From Plantibacter sp. VKM Ac-2880 (GTDB taxonomy: Bacteria; Actinomycetota; Actinomycetes; Actinomycetales; Microbacteriaceae), in the NCBI RefSeq assembly GCF_015351235.1, contig NZ_JADKSJ010000001.1:1303530-1367529 (forward strand): a DNA stretch of 64,000 nucleotides, given 5' to 3'. This document shows, one piece after another, positions 7,165 through 18,353 of the stretch (position 1 is the first letter of the stretch; each line of letters opens with the position of its first letter). The notes below the pieces were generated by a model. It was not told where the DNA came from and searched no databases. It saw nothing but the letters and a program-made list of their open reading frames with translations. The position numbers were made by a program, and so were the translations under genes.

Positions 7165-8478
7165 CTAACCGATTCTCTCGCGACGTCCGAGGATGCCCTG
7201 CGGTCTCACGAGGAGCACCGCGATGAGCACCACGAGGGCGCCGACGTACTTGATGTCAGACGGGATCCAGAGCGTCGAGACTTCGACGAGGATGCCGATG
7301 ATGAGGGCGCCGACCATGGCGCCGAAGGCGGTTCCGAGCCCGCCGAGGGTGATGGCCGCGAAGATGAGGAGGAGCAGCTGCGCTCCCATGTCCCACTTGA
7401 TGCCGGGTCGGAAGTACGCCCACAGGATGCCGGAGAGACCGGCGAGGGTGGCTGCGAGGATCCAGACGATGCGGACCACGCGGTCGACGTCGATACCGCT
7501 CGCCGCCGCGAGGCTCGGGTTGTCCGAGATCGCCCGCGTCGCCTTGCCGGTCTTCGTCTTGATGAGCCACCAGGCCACGCCGAGGAGGACCACGACGCTC
7601 ACCGCCATGCTGATCATGTCGGTCACGCTGAGCGACACGGTGCCGAACAGCTTGATGTTCTCCTCTCCGGAGCCGGGCAGCTGGAAGGTGCCGCCGCCGA
7701 CGAAGTAGAGGAAGACGTACCGGAGCGCCAGCGACAGGCCGATCGAGACGATCATCACCTGCACGATGCCGACGCCCTTGCGTCTCAAGGGTCTCCAGAT
7801 GCCGGCGTCGAGCGCGAAGCCGAAGGCGGCGCTCAACGCGAGGGCCATGATGATGGCCAGCCAGATGGGCCACTGCAGGAACACCCCGAAGACGAGCGCC
7901 ATGATCGCACCGAACGTCACCATCTCCGCGTGGGCGAAGTTGCTGAGGCCGGTGGTGCCGAACACGAGCGACGCTCCGATGGCCGCCAGGGCGAGCATGA
8001 GCCCGAAGTTCAGCCCGTTGACGAGCCGTTCGGCGAGCTGATCCCAGAAGCTGACGGTGACGCGTTCGCCCTCACCGAGGAAGAAGTTCACGGACTTGGA
8101 TTGGGTGAGGCCGAACTCGGCCTCGATGGTCGCGCCGCCTTCTGCGACGATGACGCCCTTCGGGAGGGTCTCCTCGTCGAGGGTGACCTTGTACGTACCT
8201 TTCTCGGGGACGCCGATCTTCCACTTGCCGTCGGCATCGGTGTCGACGTCGGCCTTGTAGCCGTTGCCGTCGACCGTGATGTTCACGCCGTCGAGTGGTT
8301 TGTCGTCGTACTTGACGTTCCCAGCGAAGTAGAAGTCGTACTCCTCACCCACCTCGTCGGCATGAGCCGGGACGGCGCTCATGACGGACGTGAGGGTGAT
8401 CGCCCCGAACAGCAAGGCGATGAGGAGCACGAATCTCCGTGCCAGTCTCGGGTTTCGGGTTGTTCCAGCGAACTTCAC
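7165..8478 (-). CDS. livH: Branched-chain amino-acid ABC permease LivH with N-terminal exported domain
   Basis: Residues from ~140 onward are a standard LivH permease (ANGLNFG-type start, GLSNFAHAEMVTFGAI, coupling loop TRAISDNPSLAAASGI, final LVRPQGILG). Before it is an extra ~130 residues: a signal peptide (RRFVLLIALLFGAITLTSVM, probable cleavage after AHA) and a small beta-rich domain with LDGVNITVDGNG and DGKWKIGVPEKGTYKVTL, the pattern of carboxypeptidase-regulatory/prealbumin-like folds. The domain should sit outside the membrane next to the docking binding protein. I choose GTG 8478 because GGAGG lies four bases upstream; ATG 8502 has no such site. The product is 437 residues against ~290-300 for usual LivH. 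First gene of livHMGF. Confidence 0.87.
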   Translation of the reverse strand: MKFAGTTRNPRLARRFVLLIALLFGAITLTSVMSAVPAHADEVGEEYDFYFAGNVKYDDKPLDGVNITVDGNGYKADVDTDADGKWKIGVPEKGTYKVTLDEETLPKGVIVAEGGATIEAEFGLTQSKSVNFFLGEGERVTVSFWDQLAERLVNGLNFGLMLALAAIGASLVFGTTGLSNFAHAEMVTFGAIMALVFGVFLQWPIWLAIIMALALSAAFGFALDAGIWRPLRRKGVGIVQVMIVSIGLSLALRYVFLYFVGGGTFQLPGSGEENIKLFGTVSLSVTDMISMAVSVVVLLGVAWWLIKTKTGKATRAISDNPSLAAASGIDVDRVVRIVWILAATLAGLSGILWAYFRPGIKWDMGAQLLLLIFAAITLGGLGTAFGAMVGALIIGILVEVSTLWIPSDIKYVGALVVLIAVLLVRPQGILGRRERIG

Positions 8479-8697
8479 TGCACCTCCAGTGCCAGCCCAC
8501 ATTCGTGGACCGTTCTCCTGCGTCGGACAACGCTGTTCGACGATAGAACCTGATTATTGCCTACATGTTTCGCCCGTGCGTATTTCTCCGCATGGTTTTG
8601 TCGGGATCGTGGAATAGGGGTACGCCCTGCTCGGTTACGATGGTGATACCGGCAGGTCTGCGTTTCTCCGGTGTGTTCGTGGCTATGAGAGGGATAA

Positions 8698-10200
<1,503 letters not shown>

Positions 10201-10214
10201 CCCCAGCGTGACCT

Positions 10215-10257
10215 CGACGGTCCGGCAGGCGCCCGCCTGCCGGACCGTCGTCGTCGT
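10215..10257 (+). terminator. Terminator after guaB
   Basis: A perfect 16-bp stem (10215-10230 with 10235-10250) closes a GCCC loop and is followed by TCGTCGT. It insulates guaB from guaB3. Confidence 0.92.
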
Positions 10258-10267
10258 AGGCGACCGA

Positions 10268-10273
10268 TAGGCT
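10268..10273 (+). promoter_or_regulatory. -10 element TAGGCT, leaderless start of guaB3
   Basis: TAGGCT ends six bases before the GTG at 10280 and no ribosome site is present; transcription should begin at the start codon. Confidence 0.6.
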
Positions 10274-10279
10274 GGTCCG

Positions 10280-11404
10280 GTGAGCATGGATATTGAGATC
10301 GGCCGGTCAAAGCGCGCCAGGCGCGCGTTCGCCTTCGACGACATCGCCGTCGTCCCGTCGCGGCGGACCCGCGACCCGCAGGACGTCTCGGTGTCTTGGT
10401 CCATCGACGCCTATCAGTTCGAGATCCCCGTGCTCGCGGCACCCATGGACTCCGTCGTCTCACCGACGACCGCGATCATGATGGGCCAGCTGGGCGGAGT
10501 CGGCGTCCTCGACCTCGAGGGCCTGTGGACGCGGTACGAGGACCCGGAGCCGCTCCTCGCCGAGATCCGCACGCTGCCCGTCGGTCGCGCGACCGCTCGC
10601 ATGCAGGAGATCTACGCCGAGCCCATCAAGCCTGAACTCGTGACCGCTCGCTTGGCCGAGATCCGCGCCGCCGGCGTGACCGTCGCGGCGGCCCTGTCGC
10701 CGCAGCGCACGCAGGAGCTCTACGAGACCGTCGTGGCCGCCGGCGTCGACCTCTTCGTCATCCGCGGTACGACCGTGTCCGCCGAGCACGTCTCGAAGAA
10801 CCAGGAGCCGCTCAACCTCAAGAAGTTCATCTACGAACTCGACGTCCCGGTCATCGTCGGCGGTGCGGCCACCTACACGGCGGCGCTGCACCTTATGCGC
10901 ACCGGCGCCGCCGGCGTGCTCGTCGGCTTCGGCGGGGGTGCGGCCTCCACCACGCGAGCCTCGCTCGGCATCCACGCCCCCATGGCGACCGCGGTGGCCG
11001 ACGTGGCCGGCGCTCGCCGCGACTACCTCGACGAGTCGGGTGGCCGGTACGTCCACGTCATCGCCGACGGCGGTCTCGGTACCTCCGGCGACATCGTCAA
11101 GGCCGTCGCGATGGGTGCCGACGCCGTCATGCTCGGCACCGCACTCGCCCGCGCGACCGACGCTCCTGGTGGTGGCTGGCACTGGGGTGCCGAGGCGCAC
11201 CACCTGCAGCTGCCGCGCGGTCGTCGCGTCGAGGTCGGAACCGTCGCCACGCTCGAGGAGATCCTGTACGGGCCATCGCCGAAGTCGGACGGCACCGCCA
11301 ACCTCATCGGTGCACTCCGTCGCTCGATGGCCACCACCGGCTACTCGGACCTCAAGGAGTTCCAGCGCGTCGAGGTCGTCGTCGCACCGTACCAGGGCAA
11401 CTGA
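10280..11404 (+). CDS. guaB3: GuaB3-family IMP dehydrogenase-related protein
   Basis: This 374-residue protein is a TIM-barrel homologue of IMP dehydrogenase that lacks the CBS pair and carries the family hallmarks IGRSKRARRAFAFDDIAVVPSRR and HVIADGGLGTSGDI. It corresponds to the actinobacterial GuaB3 (Rv3410c-type) proteins found beside guaB, whose function is unsettled. At the place of the catalytic-cysteine loop it reads GGGAASTTR, so Ser223 replaces the cysteine that forms the XMP covalent intermediate. Classical IMP dehydrogenase activity is therefore doubtful. The GTG at 10280 follows a TAGGCT by six bases. Confidence 0.92.
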   Translation: MSMDIEIGRSKRARRAFAFDDIAVVPSRRTRDPQDVSVSWSIDAYQFEIPVLAAPMDSVVSPTTAIMMGQLGGVGVLDLEGLWTRYEDPEPLLAEIRTLPVGRATARMQEIYAEPIKPELVTARLAEIRAAGVTVAAALSPQRTQELYETVVAAGVDLFVIRGTTVSAEHVSKNQEPLNLKKFIYELDVPVIVGGAATYTAALHLMRTGAAGVLVGFGGGAASTTRASLGIHAPMATAVADVAGARRDYLDESGGRYVHVIADGGLGTSGDIVKAVAMGADAVMLGTALARATDAPGGGWHWGAEAHHLQLPRGRRVEVGTVATLEEILYGPSPKSDGTANLIGALRRSMATTGYSDLKEFQRVEVVVAPYQGN

Positions 11405-11405
11405 C

Positions 11406-11440
11406 GCTTGCGGGAGCCCACGGGTTCCCGCAAGCGGTTG
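11406..11440 (+). terminator. Terminator after guaB3
   Basis: GCTTGCGGGA (11406-11415) pairs perfectly with TCCCGCAAGC (11426-11435) and begins two bases after the stop codon; GGTTG follows. Confidence 0.8.
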
Positions 11441-11460
11441 TCGGCTCGGAAGCTCGGCGC

Positions 11461-11466
11461 TAGCCT
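11461..11466 (+). promoter_or_regulatory. Possible -10 element TAGCCT of glpD
   Basis: TAGCCT lies 77 bases before the glpD ATG, just after the guaB3 terminator, so glpD would have a leader of roughly 70 bases. No clear -35 box is seen. Confidence 0.35.
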
Positions 11467-11543
11467 CGGAAGCAGAGCCTCGCAGACGAGGTCCTGCAGT
11501 GCAGGACCGTCGCGAGGGCGGTTCCAGCGAGCGGAGTTCGACG

Positions 11544-13277
11544 ATGGCCACCACGCCCAACAACGTGTCCCGATCCACCAAGCTGGGGATGGAGGAACGC
11601 GACGCCGCGATCGAAGCGCTGAAGAGCAAGGAACTCGACATCCTCGTCGTCGGCGGCGGCATCGTCGGCACGGGAGCCGCGCTCGACGCCGTCACCCGTG
11701 GGCTGAGCACCGGACTGCTGGAAGCGCGGGACTGGGCGAGCGGCACCTCCAGCCGTTCCTCCAAGCTCGTGCACGGCGGCATCCGCTACCTCGAGCAGCT
11801 CGACTTCCGGCTCGTCCGTGAGGCGCTCATCGAACGCGGGCTGCTGTTGCAGCGCATCGCACCGCACCTCGTGAAGCCGGTCCGCTTCCTGTACCCGCTC
11901 AACAAGCCGGTGTTCGAGCGGTTGTACATCGGCGCCGGCATGCTGCTGTACGACCTCTTCAGCTGGACAGGCGGTCGTCCGCCGGGCGTCCCGCACCACC
12001 GACACCTGTCGAAGCGCCAGGTGCTCAGCTCCATCCCGAGCCTCAAGTCGGACGCGTTCGTCGGTGGCTTGACCTACTACGACGCCCAGGTCGACGACGC
12101 GCGCTACGTCGCCTCGCTCGCGCGGACGGCCTCCGCCTACGGGGCGCACGTGGCCAGCCGCGTGCGGGTCGAGGGGTTCATCAAGGTCGGCCAGCGGGTC
12201 GTCGGCGTGAAGGCGCACGACCTCCAGACGGACGAACGGTTCGAGATCCGCGCCAAGCAGGTCGTGAACGCGACGGGTGTCTGGACAGACGACACCCAGT
12301 CGATGGTGGGGGAGCGCGGCCAGTTCAAGGTGCGCGCCTCGAAGGGCATCCACCTCGTCGTGCCCCGCGACCGGTTCCAATCGAGCATGGGTCTGCTGCT
12401 GCGCACGGAGAAGAGCGTCCTCTTCGTCATCCCGTGGGGCCGCCACTGGCTCATCGGCACGACCGACACCGACTGGCACCTCGACAAGGCGCACCCGGCG
12501 GCGACCGCCGCGGACATCGACTACCTGCTGGAGCGGGTGAACACGGTCCTCGCCGTCCCGCTCACCCGCGAGGACGTCGAGGGGGTCTTCGCCGGGCTCC
12601 GTCCCCTGCTCGCCGGGGAGTCGGAGCAGACCTCGAAACTGTCACGCGAACACCTCGTCGCCCACTCGGTGCCGGGTCTCGTCGTGATCGCCGGTGGCAA
12701 GTGGACGACGTACCGCGTGATGGCGAAGGACGCGATCGACGCCGCCGTCGACGCGCTGGACGGCAAGATCCCGGCCAGCGCGACGGAGAACATCGCGCTG
12801 CTCGGTGCCGAGGGATACCAGGCCGCGTGGAACAAGCGCGGCAAGATCGCTCGAGCCTTCGGAGTCCACACCGCACGGATCGAGCACCTGTTGAACCGCT
12901 ACGGCGTGCTCACCGACGAGCTGCTCGACCTCCTCAAGGAGGACCCGACGCTCGCCGAACCGCTCCCCGGCGCCGACGACTACATCGGTGCGGAGGTCGT
13001 CTACGCGGCGTCCCACGAGGGCGCCCTCCACCTCGACGACGTCCTTGCCCGCCGGACACGGATCTCGATCGAGGCCTGGGACCGAGGCGTGTCGGCGGCT
13101 CCGGTCGCCGCCAATCTCATGGGAGGCGTCCTCGGTTGGGACGAGGAGCGGATCGCCAAGGAGGTCTCCTACTATCTCGAGCGCGTCACCGCCGAGCGGG
13201 CGTCCCAGGAACAACCGAACGACGAGGCCGCCGACCGCGTGCGGCTCGAGGCGCCGGACATCGTCCCAGGCGCCTGA
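11544..13277 (+). CDS. glpD: Glycerol-3-phosphate dehydrogenase, FAD-dependent
   Basis: GlpD oxidises sn-glycerol-3-phosphate to dihydroxyacetone phosphate at the membrane and passes electrons to quinone. The 577-residue product has the N-terminal FAD dinucleotide fold (VVGGGIVGTGAALDAV, GGGIVG at 37-42), the RSSKLVHGGIRYLEQLDF signature, FVIPWGRHWLIGTTDTDW in the substrate domain, and a C-terminal DAO-C domain from ~400. The ATG at 11544 begins the conserved region; the frame is open far upstream but that stretch overlaps guaB3 and is not coding. It may work with the glycerophosphodiester phosphodiesterase at 19400. Confidence 0.94.
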   Translation: MATTPNNVSRSTKLGMEERDAAIEALKSKELDILVVGGGIVGTGAALDAVTRGLSTGLLEARDWASGTSSRSSKLVHGGIRYLEQLDFRLVREALIERGLLLQRIAPHLVKPVRFLYPLNKPVFERLYIGAGMLLYDLFSWTGGRPPGVPHHRHLSKRQVLSSIPSLKSDAFVGGLTYYDAQVDDARYVASLARTASAYGAHVASRVRVEGFIKVGQRVVGVKAHDLQTDERFEIRAKQVVNATGVWTDDTQSMVGERGQFKVRASKGIHLVVPRDRFQSSMGLLLRTEKSVLFVIPWGRHWLIGTTDTDWHLDKAHPAATAADIDYLLERVNTVLAVPLTREDVEGVFAGLRPLLAGESEQTSKLSREHLVAHSVPGLVVIAGGKWTTYRVMAKDAIDAAVDALDGKIPASATENIALLGAEGYQAAWNKRGKIARAFGVHTARIEHLLNRYGVLTDELLDLLKEDPTLAEPLPGADDYIGAEVVYAASHEGALHLDDVLARRTRISIEAWDRGVSAAPVAANLMGGVLGWDEERIAKEVSYYLERVTAERASQEQPNDEAADRVRLEAPDIVPGA

Positions 13278-13290
13278 TTGTCCGGTGATC

Positions 13291-13322
13291 GCCCGCAGCG
13301 CAACCGCTGCGGGCCCCTCGGG
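13291..13322 (+). terminator. Terminator after glpD
   Basis: GCCCGCAGCG (13291-13300) and CGCTGCGGGC (13305-13314) form a 10-bp stem with a CAAC loop, 13 bases after the stop. Confidence 0.82.
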
Positions 13323-13344
13323 GGAGCGACGCAGGCGTGGCGGA

Positions 13345-13350
13345 TAGACT
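13345..13350 (+). promoter_or_regulatory. -10 element TAGACT of the antiporter operon
   Basis: TAGACT lies 36 bases before the ATG at 13387, giving a short leader of about 30 bases that holds GAGGAG (13374-13379) at good spacing. Confidence 0.5.
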
Positions 13351-13386
13351 AGGAGGACTGCCACAACAAGCCTGAGGAGTACAGCC

Positions 13387-13914
13387 ATGGTGGATGTTCG
13401 GCGGGTCAAACTTCCCGGAGTCGGTGTGCTGCACACCTTCGTCACGGACGACGGCGGCAAGGTCGGGGTCATCGCCCACCGCTCCGGCCACAGCGACCTC
13501 ATCACCTTCGCCGACCACGAGGACGGCGCAGACGCCGGCAAGGTGTCGCTCCGGCTCAACGAAGATGAGGCGCACACCCTCGCCGAGCTCCTGGGCGGCA
13601 CGCAGATCACCGAGTCGCTGAGCGCACTCGACCAGATCCCCGGGCTCAGCATCGACTGGTTCACGGTCGACTACGAAGACCACATCGCCGGGCAGCCGCT
13701 CGGCAACCCCGCCGAGAAAGGCATGGTCGGCCTCACGGTCGTGGCCGTCGTCCGAGGCGATTCCGCGAACCCGGCCCCCGCTGCCGACTTCCGGGTGTTC
13801 CCGGGCGACACGCTCGTCGTGGCGGGTAGCCCGGAGAAGGTCGCCAAGGCCTTCGCCTACTTCCGTTCCGGCGCCGTCAAGAAGGTCGCCGTCGACGCCC
13901 CGCCCGGAGGGTAG
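13387..13914 (+). CDS. Cation:proton antiporter regulatory subunit (KhtT-type, TrkA-C domain)
   Basis: The 175-residue soluble protein has an N-terminal alpha/beta portion (VRRVKLPGVGVLHTF) and a C-terminal TrkA-C/RCK-C domain with FRVFPGDTLVVAGSPEKVAKAFAYF. Such subunits bind nucleotides or ions and gate the adjacent CPA2 antiporter, as KhtT does with KhtU. GAGGAG precedes the ATG by seven bases. Its stop is two bases from the antiporter start, so the two are a coupled operon. Confidence 0.84.
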   Translation: MVDVRRVKLPGVGVLHTFVTDDGGKVGVIAHRSGHSDLITFADHEDGADAGKVSLRLNEDEAHTLAELLGGTQITESLSALDQIPGLSIDWFTVDYEDHIAGQPLGNPAEKGMVGLTVVAVVRGDSANPAPAADFRVFPGDTLVVAGSPEKVAKAFAYFRSGAVKKVAVDAPPGG

Positions 13915-13916
13915 GG

Positions 13917-15302
13917 ATGCTGCACGCCGCGACCGACAACCCCCACCTCGGCCAGGATCTGCTCATCCTCGGCGTCCTGTTCGTCATCGCCTACATCCTC
14001 GGCCGTCTCGGCAAGCTCATCGGGCTCCCGTCAATCCCCGTCTACATGCTCGTCGGGCTCCTGGCGAGTCCGTACACGGGCTGGTTCCCCTTGGACTTCG
14101 CGAGCGCGCAGATCGAACTCATCGCGGTGTTCGGGCTGGTCCTGCTGCTGTTCAACCTCGGCCTGGAGTTCGACCAGGACGAGTTCTTCGGCAACGCGGG
14201 GAAGCTGATCGTGTCCGGCGGGTCGTACATCCTCGTCAACATGGCCGCTGGCCTCGTCTTCGGCTTCCTCGTGGGGTGGGGGACCCGTGAAGCGCTCATC
14301 ATCGCCGGGATCACCGCCACCAGCTCGAGCGCCATCGTCACCAAACTCCTCATCGAGCTCAAACGGCTGACGAACGACGAGACGCCGATGATCCTCGGCG
14401 TCACCGTCGTCGAGGACATCTTCATCGCGATCTACCTGGCGATCGTCGGCGTGGTCCTGAGCGGCGAGACGGAGGTCTGGCCGGTCATCGGCAAGCTCGC
14501 GATCGCGTTCACGTTCATCCTCGTGATGTTCACGATCGCCAGGTTCGGCGGTCGCTTCGTCTCGCGCTTGTTCCGCACCAAGGACGACGAGCTCTTCACC
14601 GTCCTCTTCTTCGGCCTCGCGGTGGCGTTCGGCGGCATCGGGGAGATCCTCGGGGTCACCGACGCGATCGGCGCCTTCCTCATCGGTCTGGTGCTCGGCG
14701 CGACCCGCTTCCGCAACAAGATCGAGCAGATCGCGATCCCGCTCCGCGACGTCTTCGGCGCCTTCTTCTTCCTGAACTTCGGTCTCGCCCTCGACGCGAC
14801 GAAGTTCGGCAGCGTCCTCGTCCCGGTGCTGCTCGCCGTCCTGATGACGGTGGTACTCAACGTGATCGCCGGGCAGTTCGTCGCCTGGCTGAACGGCCTC
14901 GGACCACAGGCGGGCATCAACGCGGCGGTGATCCTCCAGAACCGAGGGGAGTTCGCGCTCATCCTCGCGACCCTGTCCCTGAGCGCCGGGTTGAATCCCC
15001 TCATCCAGCCCTTCGCCGGGCTCTACGTGCTGATCATGGCGGTGATGGGTCCCATCGTGGCCGGCCGCTCCGAGCAGATCGGCGCGTTCATCCTCAGGCC
15101 GCGTCGTCACAAGCCGAAGCGCGTCGACCACCCCGACCGCCCCGACCGCACGGAGGACGAGGCGATCGCCCTCGTCGCCGGGACGGCCGACGACTCGGAG
15201 GGCACCGCGCCCGACCCCGATCAGGCGGCCATCGACCGACTCGTCGAACAGGCGATGAACGACCAGGAACCACCAGCACGAAAGCGAGAGCCCGATTACT
15301 AG
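13917..15302 (+). CDS. CPA2-family cation:proton antiporter (KhtU-type)
   Basis: The 461-residue membrane protein has about 12 hydrophobic segments of the Na+/H+ exchanger (CPA2) fold, including LIGLPSIPVYMLVGLLASP, the LLLFNLGLEFD motif, and GVTVVEDIFIAIYLAIVG with the paired acidic residues of the ion site. The last ~75 residues are a charged cytoplasmic tail. By analogy with KhtTU it exports K+ (or another cation) in exchange for protons, controlled by the partner at 13387. GGAGGG lies just before the ATG. Confidence 0.88.
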   Translation: MLHAATDNPHLGQDLLILGVLFVIAYILGRLGKLIGLPSIPVYMLVGLLASPYTGWFPLDFASAQIELIAVFGLVLLLFNLGLEFDQDEFFGNAGKLIVSGGSYILVNMAAGLVFGFLVGWGTREALIIAGITATSSSAIVTKLLIELKRLTNDETPMILGVTVVEDIFIAIYLAIVGVVLSGETEVWPVIGKLAIAFTFILVMFTIARFGGRFVSRLFRTKDDELFTVLFFGLAVAFGGIGEILGVTDAIGAFLIGLVLGATRFRNKIEQIAIPLRDVFGAFFFLNFGLALDATKFGSVLVPVLLAVLMTVVLNVIAGQFVAWLNGLGPQAGINAAVILQNRGEFALILATLSLSAGLNPLIQPFAGLYVLIMAVMGPIVAGRSEQIGAFILRPRRHKPKRVDHPDRPDRTEDEAIALVAGTADDSEGTAPDPDQAAIDRLVEQAMNDQEPPARKREPDY

Positions 15303-15366
15303 CCCCGTCCCGTCGGCACCAGCCCAGAACGACCACGGTCCGGCTCGTCCGACGCTCCGCTCCGTC

Positions 15367-16143
15367 ATGCTGCGTCCTCGGTGGATCGGCGTCCTCGTCC
15401 TCTGCCTCGCCGTCGCCGGCGCGTTCGCGGCCCTTGGCCAGTGGCAGCTGGCCCGAGCCATCGAGTCCGGGCAGGTCGTCCCGTCCGAGACCGAGTCGGT
15501 CCGGCCGCTCGCGGACGTCCTCGAGCCCGGCGTCGGGATCCGGGAGGTCGATGCCGGACAACGCATCAGCGTGACGGGCACCTGGGTGCCAGGGGACTAC
15601 CTCGTCGTGGGCGACCGGGTCAACGACGGCGTGCTCGGCTACTGGGTCACCGGGCACCTTGCCACGGATCGGCCGGATGCGGCGGGCCTCGCGGTGGCGG
15701 TCGGCTGGACGGAGGACCGACAGGTCGCCGACCGGGTCGCGGACGCCCTCAACGCCGACGCTCCGAGCGGAACCGTCGAACTCGAGGGACGGTTGAACCC
15801 GCCGGAAGGGCCGGAGGAGCCCGCGTCGGACGCGGCACCGACGGACCTCGACAACATGTCGGTCGCAGCCCTGCTGAACCGGTGGTCCGATGCGGACGGC
15901 CTGCGGGTGTTCACCGCGTTCCTGGTCGACGACGACGCCGCCGACGGACTCGAGACCATCTCGTCGCCGGCACCCAGCCAGGAGATCCAGCTCAACTGGC
16001 TGAACATCTTCTACGCGGCCGAATGGGTCGTGTTCGCCTGCTTCGCCGTCTTCCTCTGGTATCGCCTCGCGAAGGACGCCTGGGAGCGCGAGATCGAGGA
16101 GCTCGAGGACGCGGAGGAACAGGCGTCGCAGCCCACCGCGTGA
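15367..16143 (+). CDS. SURF1-family cytochrome oxidase biogenesis protein
   Basis: The 258-residue protein has two membrane helices, one at residues 6-24 followed by the SURF1 hallmark LGQWQLARA, and one near 220-240 (AAEWVVFACFAVFLWYRLAKDAW), with an extracytoplasmic domain between containing TGTWVPGDYLVVG, GYWVTGHL and VELEGRLNPPEGP. SURF1 proteins assist heme insertion into the aa3-type cytochrome c oxidase. The ATG at 15367 has no ribosome-binding site and no nearer alternative start was found in frame. Its TGA overlaps an ATG at 16143. Confidence 0.86.
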   Translation: MLRPRWIGVLVLCLAVAGAFAALGQWQLARAIESGQVVPSETESVRPLADVLEPGVGIREVDAGQRISVTGTWVPGDYLVVGDRVNDGVLGYWVTGHLATDRPDAAGLAVAVGWTEDRQVADRVADALNADAPSGTVELEGRLNPPEGPEEPASDAAPTDLDNMSVAALLNRWSDADGLRVFTAFLVDDDAADGLETISSPAPSQEIQLNWLNIFYAAEWVVFACFAVFLWYRLAKDAWEREIEELEDAEEQASQPTA

Positions 16144-16168
16144 TGTCCGGAGCCTCGATGGCCGCGGG

Positions 16169-16174
16169 TAAGAT
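16169..16174 (+). promoter_or_regulatory. -10 element TAAGAT, leaderless start of the DUF3817 gene
   Basis: TAAGAT ends seven bases before the ATG at 16182. This argues for that ATG over the in-frame ATGs at 16143, 16158 and 16173. Confidence 0.5.
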
Positions 16175-16181
16175 GGAGGGC

Positions 16182-16621
16182 ATGCCCCTCCAGCCGAAAC
16201 CGTCGACGTTTCCCGCGATCCGAGGCGCGCTGAAGTTCTACCAGGTGGCCGCGCCGATCACCGGCGTACTGCTGCTGTCGCTCTGCGCCGAGATGCTCAT
16301 GAAGTACGCGTTCGGCCTCGAGCTCGAGCTCGGCGGTGCCTACGGGTTCCTCGCCTTCGTCCCGTCGGGAACCGCCACCGCGGTCAACCTGAGCACGGGC
16401 ATCCTCATCATCCACGGCTGGTTCTACGTCGTGTACCTGTTCGCCGCGTTCCGGCTCTGGAGCCTCATGCGGTGGAACGTCCTGCGTCTGCTCTGGCTCG
16501 CGCTCGGCGGCATCATCCCGTTCCTGTCCTTCTTCTTCGAGAGCCGCATCCCGCGGGAAGTGAAGGCCTACCTCTCCGGTCGCGAAGCAGCGGCGGCCGC
16601 CGAACCCGTGGAGTCCATGCA

Positions 16622-16625
<4 letters not shown>
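16182..16625 (+). CDS. DUF3817 integral membrane protein
   Basis: This 147-residue protein has three to four hydrophobic helices and the DUF3817 pattern: [21 protein letters not shown], then [16 protein letters not shown] and [16 protein letters not shown]. The family is common in actinobacteria next to guaA; its function is unknown. The start at 16182 fits the TAAGAT hexamer, but an ATG overlapping the SURF1 stop (16143) would add 13 residues. The TGA stop overlaps the guaA GTG start, so guaA is translationally coupled to it. Confidence 0.85.
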
Positions 16626-18223
<1,598 letters not shown>

Positions 18224-18239
18224 TCACTCCCTGATCCAC

Positions 18240-18279
18240 CGGAAGGCCGTCCCGTCTCGGGGCGGCCTTCCGTCGTCTG
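18240..18279 (+). terminator. Terminator after guaA
   Basis: CGGAAGGCCG and CGGCCTTCCG form a 10-bp stem around a 13-nt GC-rich loop, followed by TCGTCTGT, 17 bases after the stop. Confidence 0.85.
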
Positions 18280-18305
18280 TCCGCCCCGGCGACCCGGCGG
18301 CACGA

Positions 18306-18339
18306 CGAAGGCCCGCCCCACGGATGGGACGGGCCTTCG
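18306..18339 (-). terminator. Terminator of the YccA-like gene
   Basis: CGAAGGCCCG (18306-18315) pairs with CGGGCCTTCG (18330-18339). It sits 14 bases beyond the minus-strand stop at 18354 and faces the guaA terminator. Confidence 0.78.
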
Positions 18340-18353
18340 GTGGAGCCGGGCTG

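Noticed and set aside
10863-11543. Possible ~230-residue N-terminal extension of GlpD
   Set aside because: The frame is open but overlaps guaB3 and its terminator, the sequence is Arg/Ser/Pro-rich, and GlpD homologues begin at about 11544.
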